Below are positions 18,024 to 26,242 of a DNA stretch of 64,000 bases, piece after piece. Below the pieces are notes generated by a model. It was given only the letters and a program-made list of their open reading frames with translations. It was not told where the DNA came from and did not search any database. The position numbers and the translations under genes were made by a program. Positions within the stretch are counted from its first letter, which is position 1; each line of letters opens with the position of its first letter. The DNA comes from Vibrio zhugei (GTDB lineage: Bacteria > Pseudomonadota > Gammaproteobacteria > Enterobacterales > Vibrionaceae): contig NZ_CP033077.1 in NCBI RefSeq assembly GCF_003716875.1, forward strand, positions 620,001 through 684,000, read 5' to 3'.

Positions 18024-19775
18024 ATGAACCGTTTGTCAGTGTCACCATGGCTACACGCCTCTTTTTTACTGTCGACTTTTTCCCGCCTGCTCACCCTTGC
18101 AGGCGTGGTCATTCTGGTCGCCTTGCTCCCCTGGCTTTCTGGGCACGATCCCGCTCTGGCGCTCTTACGGGCTCGCTCTGCTGAGCAAAACCCGAGTGCA
18201 GAAGCCTTACAAGCCATTCGTGATTCATTAGGGCTCGATCAAGGGCCCATCGCATTGATGATGAATTGGCTGCACGGGATAATGCAGGGTGACGCGGGTG
18301 TATCTTGGGTGTCCGGTCGTCCCATTATTGATGGCATGCTCAACGCCGCCAGTGTCTCATTGACCTTGATGGGATTTGCTCTATCGGGCGCGTTGCTGAT
18401 TGCCTTCGTGATTACGCTTCCCACCATCAAACGGGGATTACAAGGACAAGCATCACGCAGCCAAGGTATCATTGCTGTCATTTTTACCGCGTTACCCGAG
18501 TTTCTTTTGGCCTCGTTACTGCTGTTGATTGGTGCGGTTTGGTTACAATGGTTTCCCCCTTTTGGTTGGAAAAACCCAACCTACGCCGTTCTGCCAGCCC
18601 TCTCTTTGGCCATTCCTGCAGGCGGTTATTTAGGGCGTTTACTGTCTGATACCATCGCTCAAGTGTTTAGCGAACCTTGGATCGCAACATGGAGTGTGGC
18701 GGGTGTTCATCGCTGGCACATCACAATAGCCGTATTAAGACGGGCGATCGCTACCGTTCTGCCTTTGATAGGCTTGGTGTTAGTGTCCTTGACTGGCGCG
18801 GCCATTGCCGTCGAAAAAGTGTTTGCGATTCCAGGGTTAGGACGCGCGACCTTAGGAGCGGCGATCGCCAAAGACATGCCGACGCTGCAATTTGGCATTC
18901 TACTGATTCTCGCAGTAGCGTTTTTAACCGGCATCACCGTCAATCTATTACGACACCTCTTATTAGGAAGAGCCCTACGTATCGGTGCGCTCCCGCCCGT
19001 CAAAGACTCGGTCACCACTCAACACGGTAAATCGCGCGCATTACCTTGGGTCTGTTTATTCCTGCTAGGCACCCTAATTGTGTTCGGTATCAGTAGGGAT
19101 CCCTTTGCCATCCAATACATGCGCCTTGCCACGCCATCTTGGTCCTTACCTTTTGGTGCCGATGCAATGGGCCGAGATATATTGGCACGCATCGCCCACG
19201 GAAGTTTTTATACCTGTGCGGTGGCATTGACGATTGCTTTGCTGTGTCTTGTCATGGGATTCATTGTTGGGCAATGTCCACGCTTAATGGCCGGACCGAT
19301 TGAAATGGCCAATGCCCTGCCGCCAGTGATTACGGGGTTGCTGGTTGTCGCGATCTCGGGGCCGGGAATTGTCGGGGCAAGTATTGCTGTACTCTCAGTC
19401 AGTTGGGCGCCTCTGGCGGCTCATGCCGCCGCGCTAAATGAGGAAGTCAAAGCCCGTTCGTACATTCAAATGCTCCCGCTGATCGGCGTCGGCCCAGTGA
19501 GACGTCAATGGTGCTATGTTTTGCCTGCAATTTTCAAACCCTTACTACGCCACGCCATGTTGCGCGTTCCGGGAATGGCGCTAGCACTTGCTTCGTTAGG
19601 ATTTCTTGGACTGGGCGCGATGCCGCCCAGCCCAGAATGGGGACGCATTTTAGCCGAAGGCATGCCGTATATTGAACGCAGTTTCTGGGTGGTACTTGCG
19701 CCCGCCGCCTCGCTCATCATTCTATCGATTTTTGCAGTCAGTGCCGCCAGTCTGTGGGGGCAACCACGCCGCTGA
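18024..19775 (+). CDS. Fused two-domain ABC permease (NikB-NikC type fusion)
   Basis: 583 residues, about twice the usual permease length. The first half (about 1-315) resembles DppB/NikB: DSLGLDQGPIALMMNWLHGIMQGDAG, SWVSGRP, the EAA loop AGVHRWHITIAVLRRAI and VEKVFAIPGLGRATLGAAIAKDMP. The second half (about 335-583) resembles DppC/NikC: PFGADAMGRDILARIAHGS, EAA loop IGVGPVRRQWCYVLPAIFKPL and LGFLGLGAMPPSPEWG. No stop or frameshift lies at the junction, so one chain supplies both membrane halves. It follows the binding protein by 24 bases and closes the operon. The ribosome binding site is weak, suggesting translation coupled to the preceding gene. Confidence 0.87.
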   Translation: MNRLSVSPWLHASFLLSTFSRLLTLAGVVILVALLPWLSGHDPALALLRARSAEQNPSAEALQAIRDSLGLDQGPIALMMNWLHGIMQGDAGVSWVSGRPIIDGMLNAASVSLTLMGFALSGALLIAFVITLPTIKRGLQGQASRSQGIIAVIFTALPEFLLASLLLLIGAVWLQWFPPFGWKNPTYAVLPALSLAIPAGGYLGRLLSDTIAQVFSEPWIATWSVAGVHRWHITIAVLRRAIATVLPLIGLVLVSLTGAAIAVEKVFAIPGLGRATLGAAIAKDMPTLQFGILLILAVAFLTGITVNLLRHLLLGRALRIGALPPVKDSVTTQHGKSRALPWVCLFLLGTLIVFGISRDPFAIQYMRLATPSWSLPFGADAMGRDILARIAHGSFYTCAVALTIALLCLVMGFIVGQCPRLMAGPIEMANALPPVITGLLVVAISGPGIVGASIAVLSVSWAPLAAHAAALNEEVKARSYIQMLPLIGVGPVRRQWCYVLPAIFKPLLRHAMLRVPGMALALASLGFLGLGAMPPSPEWGRILAEGMPYIERSFWVVLAPAASLIILSIFAVSAASLWGQPRR

Positions 19776-19905
19776 CCGCTCCGTCATCCGGCCATATGCA
19801 CGCTTGCTTAGCCAAACATCGGCTCGCTCGCGTCTATGGCTTGGAGTGACGGCTCGGAGTGACGTTGACTATCAATTTAGAGCGCTGGGCAATGAAAGCA
19901 CGACA

Positions 19906-20583
19906 TCATGCCGCGTGTTGCCGTCCCGTGCGCACTAACCAACGAAACAGTGCAAATTGGCTGGGTAGATAAAACAGATATTCAGGATGCCACTGCACGC
20001 CGTAGACGGCTTTGTCATCGGTACTTTCAACCGCTTGCACAAAACTATCCAAATCCCGCCCCACGACACGCAATCCATTGCCAACGTCTTTAATGGCTTG
20101 ATGGTGTAAACTATTAACACGAAGCTTCGCTTTTCCACACAGCGTAAACAGCGTCGATTGGCGATCAACAAACACCTGCTTGGTTGGCAACAGCCCGGGA
20201 CGGTTGTAGGTCCGTTCACGCAAAGACGAAATGTCTTCGTACAGATTGCCGCCTTTCACGACATTGATCAGTTGCGAGCCACGGCAGATACCGAGAATCG
20301 GCACATTTTTTTGTAGCGCCCATTCAATCCATTGAATTTCCAGCTTGTCTCTTTCTGGGTCAAATTTATCACGCTCACCGAAGGTTTCCCCATAATGCTC
20401 AGGGTCAATGTCATCACCACCGCCAATAATGAGCGCATCAAACGGGTAACCAGACCAAGGGTGTGCAACACTGATACGCTCAGGTTGTGCCCCTGCAAGC
20501 GTTAACGCTAACTTAGTACACCACCATGATGGTGACCAACGACGATCGCTCCCTGTAACGCCTATCCGAGGCTTTCTATCCAT
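19906..20583 (-). CDS. Class I glutamine-amidotransferase-like peptidase (C26), amidoligase partner
   Basis: 225 residues, related to gamma-glutamyl hydrolases such as PuuD. The nucleophile Cys100 sits in LGICRGSQ, and the His and Glu of the triad in VQWHPEY near residue 200; the oxyanion region IIGGGDDIDPEHYGE is present. It may cleave gamma-glutamyl or other isopeptide links, or release ammonia from glutamine. Its ATG overlaps the end of the amidoligase gene by 22 bases, so the two are translated together and probably act on the same product. This pairing of an amidoligase with a GAT-like peptidase is a predicted system described by comparative genomics (Iyer and co-workers); I know of no established substrate. 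Confidence 0.83.
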   Translation of the reverse strand: MDRKPRIGVTGSDRRWSPSWWCTKLALTLAGAQPERISVAHPWSGYPFDALIIGGGDDIDPEHYGETFGERDKFDPERDKLEIQWIEWALQKNVPILGICRGSQLINVVKGGNLYEDISSLRERTYNRPGLLPTKQVFVDRQSTLFTLCGKAKLRVNSLHHQAIKDVGNGLRVVGRDLDSFVQAVESTDDKAVYGVQWHPEYLFYLPSQFALFRWLVRTGRQHAA

Positions 20584-21530
20584 TGGTTCACTTCCTTAAT
20601 CCAATCACTGCGTTTGACTCCAATTACCGGCATCGACATCGCTTTAAATCGGCGCGATAAAAAGTCCAAGCTGTCGGCATCAGCGGCGAGTATCTCAACG
20701 AAATTCCATAGATTCCAAGACGATGCAAAACTCCAATCTTGATGCTCGATTAAACAATTGGGCAAACGGTAATGGAACGTCGGCCGAGCATTCACCTTGG
20801 TGTCTGCCACCGCATTTTTCACTTTCGCTTCATGAATGCTTGCGAATAAAGGCAACATATCTAAGGCGCGATTCCGGCTTGGGTTATGCGCAAGGTAATC
20901 GTCCATTAACGCATCAAGCGTCTCGTAGTCTTTTTCCAGCAACAGCTCAACATAGTCTTCAGTGTATAATTTTATGTAAGGGCTCATTTTTCGCGCAATA
21001 TTGACCTCATGCGCTTGGTTCAGCCACCATTGCAATAGCCCAAAGGCACGCAGATAGGCCTGCAAGGTGGTCACCTCTTTGGAAGGAACTTCAGGATTAA
21101 TATGGACGCCGAAGGCGGCCACCACCGAATCATCGGTCCCTTTTGCGCCAGCCTCACGCAATGCTGAAATAATATCGTCCAGCTTGCCGAGCTTATCTAA
21201 TGGAAACGGGGGGAAGATAATTTCGAGCGGCACGACCGATAAGGCCACTTGATGCAGAAACTCCACCCGCTTATGTCCTTGATCTTTGACTTTCGCTTCT
21301 AACGCGGCGTTTTTGAGAAACTCCCAATCAAGTTCAACGGTGAATTTGCCATACTCTGAGGTATTCAATTCATATTCCACTTCCGATTTTTGTTCGAGCG
21401 TTCCCCCGAACACATCTTGTAGAATAGACGTTACGTTACTTAAGGTGAGCCCCGTAAATTCGATTTCAAAGCCGACGTTACGCACGTCGTCAGAATCCGT
21501 CGTTTTTATAGGAGGAGCATTAAAAGCCAT
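20562..21530 (-). CDS. Predicted COG-E type amidoligase (Amidoligase_2 family)
   Basis: 322 residues with the fold signature of ATP-dependent carboxylate-amine ligases related to glutamine synthetase and gamma-glutamylcysteine synthetase. Visible motifs are NVGFEIEFTGL (residues about 18-28, acidic metal ligands), FTVELDWEF, VPLEIIFPPFPL and AAFGVHINPEVP, followed by helical RALDMLPLFASI and RPTFHYRLPN. It should join a carboxyl group to an amine using ATP. The ATG follows a strong GGAGGTAA site. It is the first gene of a two-gene unit with the C26 peptidase. Whether it makes a small peptide metabolite or tags a protein or cell-wall peptide cannot be told from sequence. Confidence 0.82.
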   Translation of the reverse strand: MAFNAPPIKTTDSDDVRNVGFEIEFTGLTLSNVTSILQDVFGGTLEQKSEVEYELNTSEYGKFTVELDWEFLKNAALEAKVKDQGHKRVEFLHQVALSVVPLEIIFPPFPLDKLGKLDDIISALREAGAKGTDDSVVAAFGVHINPEVPSKEVTTLQAYLRAFGLLQWWLNQAHEVNIARKMSPYIKLYTEDYVELLLEKDYETLDALMDDYLAHNPSRNRALDMLPLFASIHEAKVKNAVADTKVNARPTFHYRLPNCLIEHQDWSFASSWNLWNFVEILAADADSLDFLSRRFKAMSMPVIGVKRSDWIKEVNQWIESLG

Positions 21531-21721
21531 GATTACCTCCGCACTTTTTTGAATGAATTGAATAAATATCGTCTATCTCTCTTTCATTGATATCATAAAA
21601 ATCAATGAAAAATAAACAGCAAATCCTCGCACGAGGCCTTTGCTGTGTATTTATTGTAGAACAAGTCAGTGCACTCCCTGTCAACGCAACCCAATTTACG
21701 ACCGCGAAGAGAAGCAATCAG

Positions 21722-22492
21722 TTACAACGAGGCTAAAGGATGAATGCTGCGATACCCATCAGATCCGGTAAACACCTCACAGTGAATACCATAACTTTGG
21801 GCAATCTGCTGCGGCGTCAGTACTTGGTGGGTTTCGCCCTCTGCCGCAATACGCCCTGACTCTAAAATCATAGTGCGATCGGCAAATCGATGCGCCAGAT
21901 TTAAGTCATGTAATACCATGATGGTAACAATGTTATGCTCTTTGGTGTAATCACGAACTACCTGCAACAATTGAAGTTGATTGGCTAAATCCAATGCTGA
22001 GGTAGGCTCGTCCAGTAGGAGTAGTTTCGGTTGATGGATGAGTGCCAGAGCCAAGGCCACCATCTGACGCTGCCCACCGGACATTTCACTGAGCATCCGC
22101 TCACTCAAATGCGTTAAGTTTAGCCGCTCAAGCATCTCTTGCGCCAACACCAAACTTTCCGGAGACGCTCGAAAATTCATGTTTTGACTATTTTGAGCCA
22201 GTAACAGCAGTTCAAACACGCACAGGCGAACACTGGTTGATGAAAAATCCTGTGCCACGTAACCAATCTGTTTACTGCGCTCCTTGGCGGTCATTTCGGT
22301 CAAACTCAGCCCGCCAATCTTGGCAAGACCGCTGGCGTTGACCAATCCTGCCAAGCCTTTGACTAAGGTCGATTTCCCCGCGCCATTACGCCCCAACAAG
22401 GCCAAGGACTGCCCCGCAGCCAAATCGAAGCTGACGGGTTTCAATATCTCATGACGACCAATACTGACCGCGAGTTGATTGACATTGAGCAT
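21722..22492 (-). CDS. Ferric-siderophore/haem-type ABC importer ATPase (FecE/FhuC-like)
   Basis: 256-residue ATPase of a type II metal-chelate importer. Walker A GRNGAGKST, Q-loop YVAQDF, signature MSGGQRQMV, Walker B LLLDEPTSALDL, switch MVLHDLNLAHRF. The start is the ATG at 22492, whose A is shared with the stop of the permease gene (TAATG); the open frame extends 12 codons into the permease without support. Last gene of a binding protein-permease-ATPase operon. The ligand is probably a ferric siderophore; haem or cobalamin cannot be ruled out. Confidence 0.86.
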   Translation of the reverse strand: MLNVNQLAVSIGRHEILKPVSFDLAAGQSLALLGRNGAGKSTLVKGLAGLVNASGLAKIGGLSLTEMTAKERSKQIGYVAQDFSSTSVRLCVFELLLLAQNSQNMNFRASPESLVLAQEMLERLNLTHLSERMLSEMSGGQRQMVALALALIHQPKLLLLDEPTSALDLANQLQLLQVVRDYTKEHNIVTIMVLHDLNLAHRFADRTMILESGRIAAEGETHQVLTPQQIAQSYGIHCEVFTGSDGYRSIHPLASL

Positions 22493-23562
22493 TAACGTCT
22501 CCCCATACTGCGTCCGAAGACTAACCACACAAAAAACGGAACCCCCAATAATGACGTCACCATGCCGATGGGGAGGATCACTCCAGGGATTAATACCTTA
22601 CTGATAATCGATGAGACCGTCATAATTAACGCGCCAATCACCATCGTCATGATTTGCGTAAACCTCTGATCTTCCCCCACCAACATGCGAGCCACATGCG
22701 GGGCCACCAACCCTATAAAACCGACCACACCAATGGTTGCCGTGATCGCACTGGCCAGCAACGCCGCGAACACCAACAGCAGCATACGCAAGCGTGCAAC
22801 AGAAATACCCAGAACTTGCGCCTGTTCACCAAACCCGCGTAGCGCGGAAATTTGCCAAGACAGCAACAGTAACACGGGAACAATTACCGCGATGACAGCG
22901 CTGTTAATGCCGACTTGAGTCCACGTACTTTTTTGCAACGATCCCATCAGCCAAAAGATCAAGGATTGCAATTGATCCACATCGGCAACGTATTGTGCTA
23001 ATCCAAGCAGCGCAGAGAACACAAAATGCACCGCGATGCCAAGCATCACGATCATCTCAACGGATAAGCCTTTGCGCGCCGAAAAAATACCGATAAATAA
23101 TACCGTCGCCAATGAAAATACGAAGGCGTTTGCGGTCAGCAAATAATCAACGGGCAGAAAACTGAATAAGGTGGTTTGAAACACAATCACTAATGCGGCA
23201 CCAAACCCCGCCGCTGACGAAATCCCTAATGTAAAGGGCTCGGCTAAAGGGTTATCCAATACGGTCTGCATCAATAACCCTGCCAATGCTAAACCCACCC
23301 CTGATAGCACCGCAGTAATGGTAACTGGCATGCGCAAATCCCACATCACGACATGCACCACCGGTGACACACGTTCAGGGTGAATAATGGCCTCAAAGGC
23401 TTGTGACCATGGCAAGGTGCCAGAACCGGATAACAAATCCACGGCCACCGCAAGCAACGTTAATACGAAACACGTCACCAACAGCCAAGATTTGCGACGA
23501 ATGGTCTTTTGGTAAGCAAAATGACTGGGCACTTGGCCCAGTTCTAACGCAGTATCAGTCAT
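22492..23562 (-). CDS. Ferric-siderophore-type ABC permease (FecCD family)
   Basis: 356-residue inner-membrane permease with about ten membrane segments. Family features are WDLRMPVTITAVLSGVGLALAG, DNPLAEPFTLGISSAAGFGAAL, LGISVARLRMLLL and ATIGVVGFIGLVAPHVARMLVG (each quoted as the familiar conserved blocks). The ATPase gene overlaps its stop codon and the binding-protein gene ends nine bases upstream. Only one permease gene is present, so the channel is presumably a homodimer, as in BtuC and HmuU. Confidence 0.88.
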   Translation of the reverse strand: MTDTALELGQVPSHFAYQKTIRRKSWLLVTCFVLTLLAVAVDLLSGSGTLPWSQAFEAIIHPERVSPVVHVVMWDLRMPVTITAVLSGVGLALAGLLMQTVLDNPLAEPFTLGISSAAGFGAALVIVFQTTLFSFLPVDYLLTANAFVFSLATVLFIGIFSARKGLSVEMIVMLGIAVHFVFSALLGLAQYVADVDQLQSLIFWLMGSLQKSTWTQVGINSAVIAVIVPVLLLLSWQISALRGFGEQAQVLGISVARLRMLLLVFAALLASAITATIGVVGFIGLVAPHVARMLVGEDQRFTQIMTMVIGALIMTVSSIISKVLIPGVILPIGMVTSLLGVPFFVWLVFGRSMGRR

Positions 23563-23571
23563 AAAAAAGAA

Positions 23572-24720
23572 CTATTCCTTGGCGTGTGCAAATAGCGTGA
23601 GATCCGCGTCGCGCTGAATCCCCGTGAAGCGAGCGAGAATCGTTTGATAGGTTTTCGTTGGATCGAGATCTTTAAACTGCTCTGGGTAAAAATCTTTTGC
23701 CAGTCCTTCAATCGCGACAATGTTGTAAGGATGATTATAAAACTGATGATAAACGCCATAAATGCGGTGCGTTTTATAGGCTTTCATCTGTTTAAAGCCT
23801 GGGCGAGACAACAGATGAGTAAAGGCCTCTTGAACATTCTCAGGCCTCACATCATACCCTAACGGCAGTGCGATCGACTTGCTTTTCCCACTCCACTGAC
23901 TGCCGGTCATCACGTACACATCTGGGTTGAGTGCCAACACCTTTTCCATCGCCACGACGCCTGTGGGCCCCTTGAGCAGTTGTGACCCTAAATTATTGCC
24001 GCCAGCGGCTTCAACTAAATCAGCCCATCCAAAGTTATGATGAGTAAAGCAGCAATCATTGGCCCCTTTAACCCCCGCATGAGCTTCAATAAAGACATTG
24101 GCACGTTCACCGCCTTGTTTGGCTATCGCGGCTTTCACTCCCTGCTCCACTTTGTTTAGGTGCGTATGATAAAAATCATAATACGCTTGCCCATGTTGCT
24201 CTTTATTAAGAACCTTACCTAATAACTTCACACTGGCCGCCGCATGTTGAATGGGTTGCTCTGCAGTGTCGACAAACAGGACAGGGATATACAGCTTATT
24301 CAGTGTCTTGATAACGCCGCCTTGCTCCAAGGCCGGTTTTGAACGCAGCTCAGCCACCAGTAAATCTGGACGGTGCGTTAACACTTCTTCCAAGTTTAAA
24401 TCGCCGCTATCGCCAAAATTCATATCAAGAATACGACTTGCTTTTGGCCACTGTTGTGCCATGCGAGCCCAAAGCCCTGAGTCCGAGCGTTTCAAGATAT
24501 TATTCCACGCAACGACACGTTCAAACGGAGAGGTTTTATCCAAGACCGCTAACATTAAGGCATCTCGGCCATCTTGCAGTACCAAACGTTGCGGTTCGGC
24601 ATCAATGGTGACATGACGGCCCGCCATGTCGGTGACAGAAAGTGGGTAGGTCGTGGCGTAAGAGCCCACGGAGAAAAAGCTGGAAAACAAAACAGCGAAG
24701 CAGGTGATCAAAGTGCGCAT
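23572..24720 (-). CDS. Periplasmic iron-chelate-binding protein (FecB/BtuF family)
   Basis: 382 residues with a Sec signal peptide (core LITCFAVLFSSFFSVG, cleavage near SYA-TT). It has the class III binding-protein pattern: DMAGRHVTIDAEPQRLVL, LNLEEVLTHRPDLLVAE, HAGVKGANDCCFTHHNFGWADLVEAAGGNN and LNPDVYVMTG. The Cys pair and His residues in the NDCCFTHH region are unusual and may touch the ligand. The ATG at 24720 has AAGGAAG at seven bases; a TTG two codons upstream is less likely. First gene of the operon; possible Fur-type sites upstream point to iron control. Confidence 0.86.
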   Translation of the reverse strand: MRTLITCFAVLFSSFFSVGSYATTYPLSVTDMAGRHVTIDAEPQRLVLQDGRDALMLAVLDKTSPFERVVAWNNILKRSDSGLWARMAQQWPKASRILDMNFGDSGDLNLEEVLTHRPDLLVAELRSKPALEQGGVIKTLNKLYIPVLFVDTAEQPIQHAAASVKLLGKVLNKEQHGQAYYDFYHTHLNKVEQGVKAAIAKQGGERANVFIEAHAGVKGANDCCFTHHNFGWADLVEAAGGNNLGSQLLKGPTGVVAMEKVLALNPDVYVMTGSQWSGKSKSIALPLGYDVRPENVQEAFTHLLSRPGFKQMKAYKTHRIYGVYHQFYNHPYNIVAIEGLAKDFYPEQFKDLDPTKTYQTILARFTGIQRDADLTLFAHAKE

Positions 24721-24793
24721 GGGCAAACTTCCTTAAAAAAACAAACCGTCAATACCGTGACCAATGTCAAAGTAACAAGCATTATAAACGCAA

Positions 24794-24838
24794 CTTATTC
24801 TCATTCAAGCTTTGGAATCACTCTCATTAAAAATAATG
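24794..24838 (-). promoter_or_regulatory. Candidate Fur-binding region upstream of the iron importer
   Basis: On the - strand two imperfect Fur-like elements occur, GAATGAGAATAA and AATGAGAGTGATT, 70-110 bases before the binding-protein start. They resemble the repeated hexamers of Fur sites but are poorer than those of the aerobactin genes. Confidence 0.4.
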
Positions 24839-24995
24839 TATTTTTCTAAGAAATGACAAATAAGACAATAAAAAACAGATAATTAGATACCATCACCATA
24901 GCTTATACATTGCGAATGTATATCGGCTTAATCAATAGGTTGGATCGCTATAAGCACAAAGCACAAGAAAGATTGTGATGACAGTTGCTTAGCTA

Positions 24996-25181
24996 GGGTG
25001 AGCGAAAAAGGGAAGGAGGGGCCATCATCAATACGGCGTCATTTAGCCATTCAATGATGAGGGTAATCATGAATACAGTAAGCGTCTCAATGACGGGTTC
25101 CGTTAACAGCCAATATCAATGCATGTATTGACATTCATGCTTTCGATAAAACAATTTAATACACATTGTTTTCGCTCACCC
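24996..25181. repeat. 186-base element bounded by 13-bp inverted repeats
   Basis: GGGTGAGCGAAAA (24996-25008) recurs as its exact complement at 25169-25181. The interior holds smaller inverted repeats (GCATG...CATGC near 25125-25143) and a 20-codon frame at 25071 behind a GAGGG site. No clear target-site duplication flanks it. It could be a small non-autonomous insertion element, a structured RNA or a fortuitous repeat. This, with surrounding AT-rich DNA, is all I see in the 535-base gap 24721-25255. Confidence 0.4.
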
Positions 25182-25255
25182 ATTATTTACTGGCACTATT
25201 ATTATCGGATAAACGCATATTATTTTATTATAGATAGCGCTATTGCGTCGTATTA

Positions 25256-25795
25256 TTACACCGTTTTGGCATAAATCCGAGTACTATCGATCTGTCCACA
25301 TGGCAAACGTCTTGCATTTTCTAATTGGCCTTCAAAAAGATATCCACAACGCTCCGCTACGGCTTGACTCTTGGTATTAGAACCGGCCATTTTTATTTCA
25401 ATGCGCTTTACCTTTTTTTCAATAAACGCATAGCGTTCAATACGTTTAATTGCTTCACTGATATAACCACACACTGTTTTTTCAGGGTCTAACCAATAGC
25501 CAAGTTCAATATAGGGAACAGACACATCGCGAACAATAAAACCAAGCGCGCCAATAAAACAGTTGGTCTCTTTTTCCACGAGATTAAATAAAAACTCGCC
25601 ACTAAACTGCTCATAGTTTTTCGCCGCTTGTTCAATGTTCGCGGCCAGATCCGATGTCGAAAAATCGGAGGCAACCCAAGGTAAAAATTGAGAAAGACTA
25701 TCACAATTCCGTTTAATAACATCATACATCACATCAACAAAAGCTAATGATGGCGGGACTAATTTTAGTCTTTGACTCTCCAAAGTGACTTCCAT
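25256..25795 (-). CDS. RimJ/RimL-type GNAT N-acetyltransferase
   Basis: 179-residue acetyl-CoA-dependent acetyltransferase of the Acetyltransf_3 group. Family features are LESQRLKLVPPS at the start, GALGFIVRDV, YIELGYWLDPEKTVCGYISEAI (acetyl-CoA loop, with the usual Gly-rich segment changed to TVCGYISEA), RIEIKMAGSNTKSQAVAERCGYLFEG. The ATG (MEVTLES) follows TAGGAG at good spacing; five codons upstream are also open. Relatives acetylate ribosomal-protein N termini, or small-molecule amines as resistance enzymes; the substrate is unknown. Confidence 0.82.
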   Translation of the reverse strand: MEVTLESQRLKLVPPSLAFVDVMYDVIKRNCDSLSQFLPWVASDFSTSDLAANIEQAAKNYEQFSGEFLFNLVEKETNCFIGALGFIVRDVSVPYIELGYWLDPEKTVCGYISEAIKRIERYAFIEKKVKRIEIKMAGSNTKSQAVAERCGYLFEGQLENARRLPCGQIDSTRIYAKTV

Positions 25796-26242
25796 GTTGA
25801 CTCCTACCATTTGAAACCGCGTTGCTACTCAGACGCTACAGTGAATGAATATAAAATAGATGTCCCTGTCGCTCATCCGCCAATATTTTCACGAAACCAC
25901 GGACCTACATAGGTGATGATAAAACTCACCTTTCGATAAAGCAAATAACGCATCATCCACATTTTATTGTCGATATTTAACGTCATTTTTAATAAATAGC
26001 GTTTTTATCCATGTTAGCTAAAAACCCATAACTCTCCATTATTTTCTCTTAGAGAAAGTCAGCCTACCGAGATGTGATTAAACACATAATTATGAACACT
26101 TATTCACCTCTTTTTGTGAGGCGTATACTTTTCTGCGTTAAATCGCTACGCCGAGGAATGGTAGGAGTAATATGATAATCCCTCGTAACAAATAGATAAC
26201 TTATCGTATATAACCTACAAAGATAATAATAAGGAATAATCC
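25796..26242. other. Divergent intergenic region before the sugar importer
   Basis: About 447 bases, AT-rich, between the GNAT gene (left) and the sugar ABC operon (right). It must hold both promoters. I see no gene and no operator I can name. Confidence 0.45.

Noticed and set aside
24996..25181. Integron attC site
   Set aside because: The arms do not have the GTTRRRY/RYYYAAC ends, and no integrase or cassette series is present.
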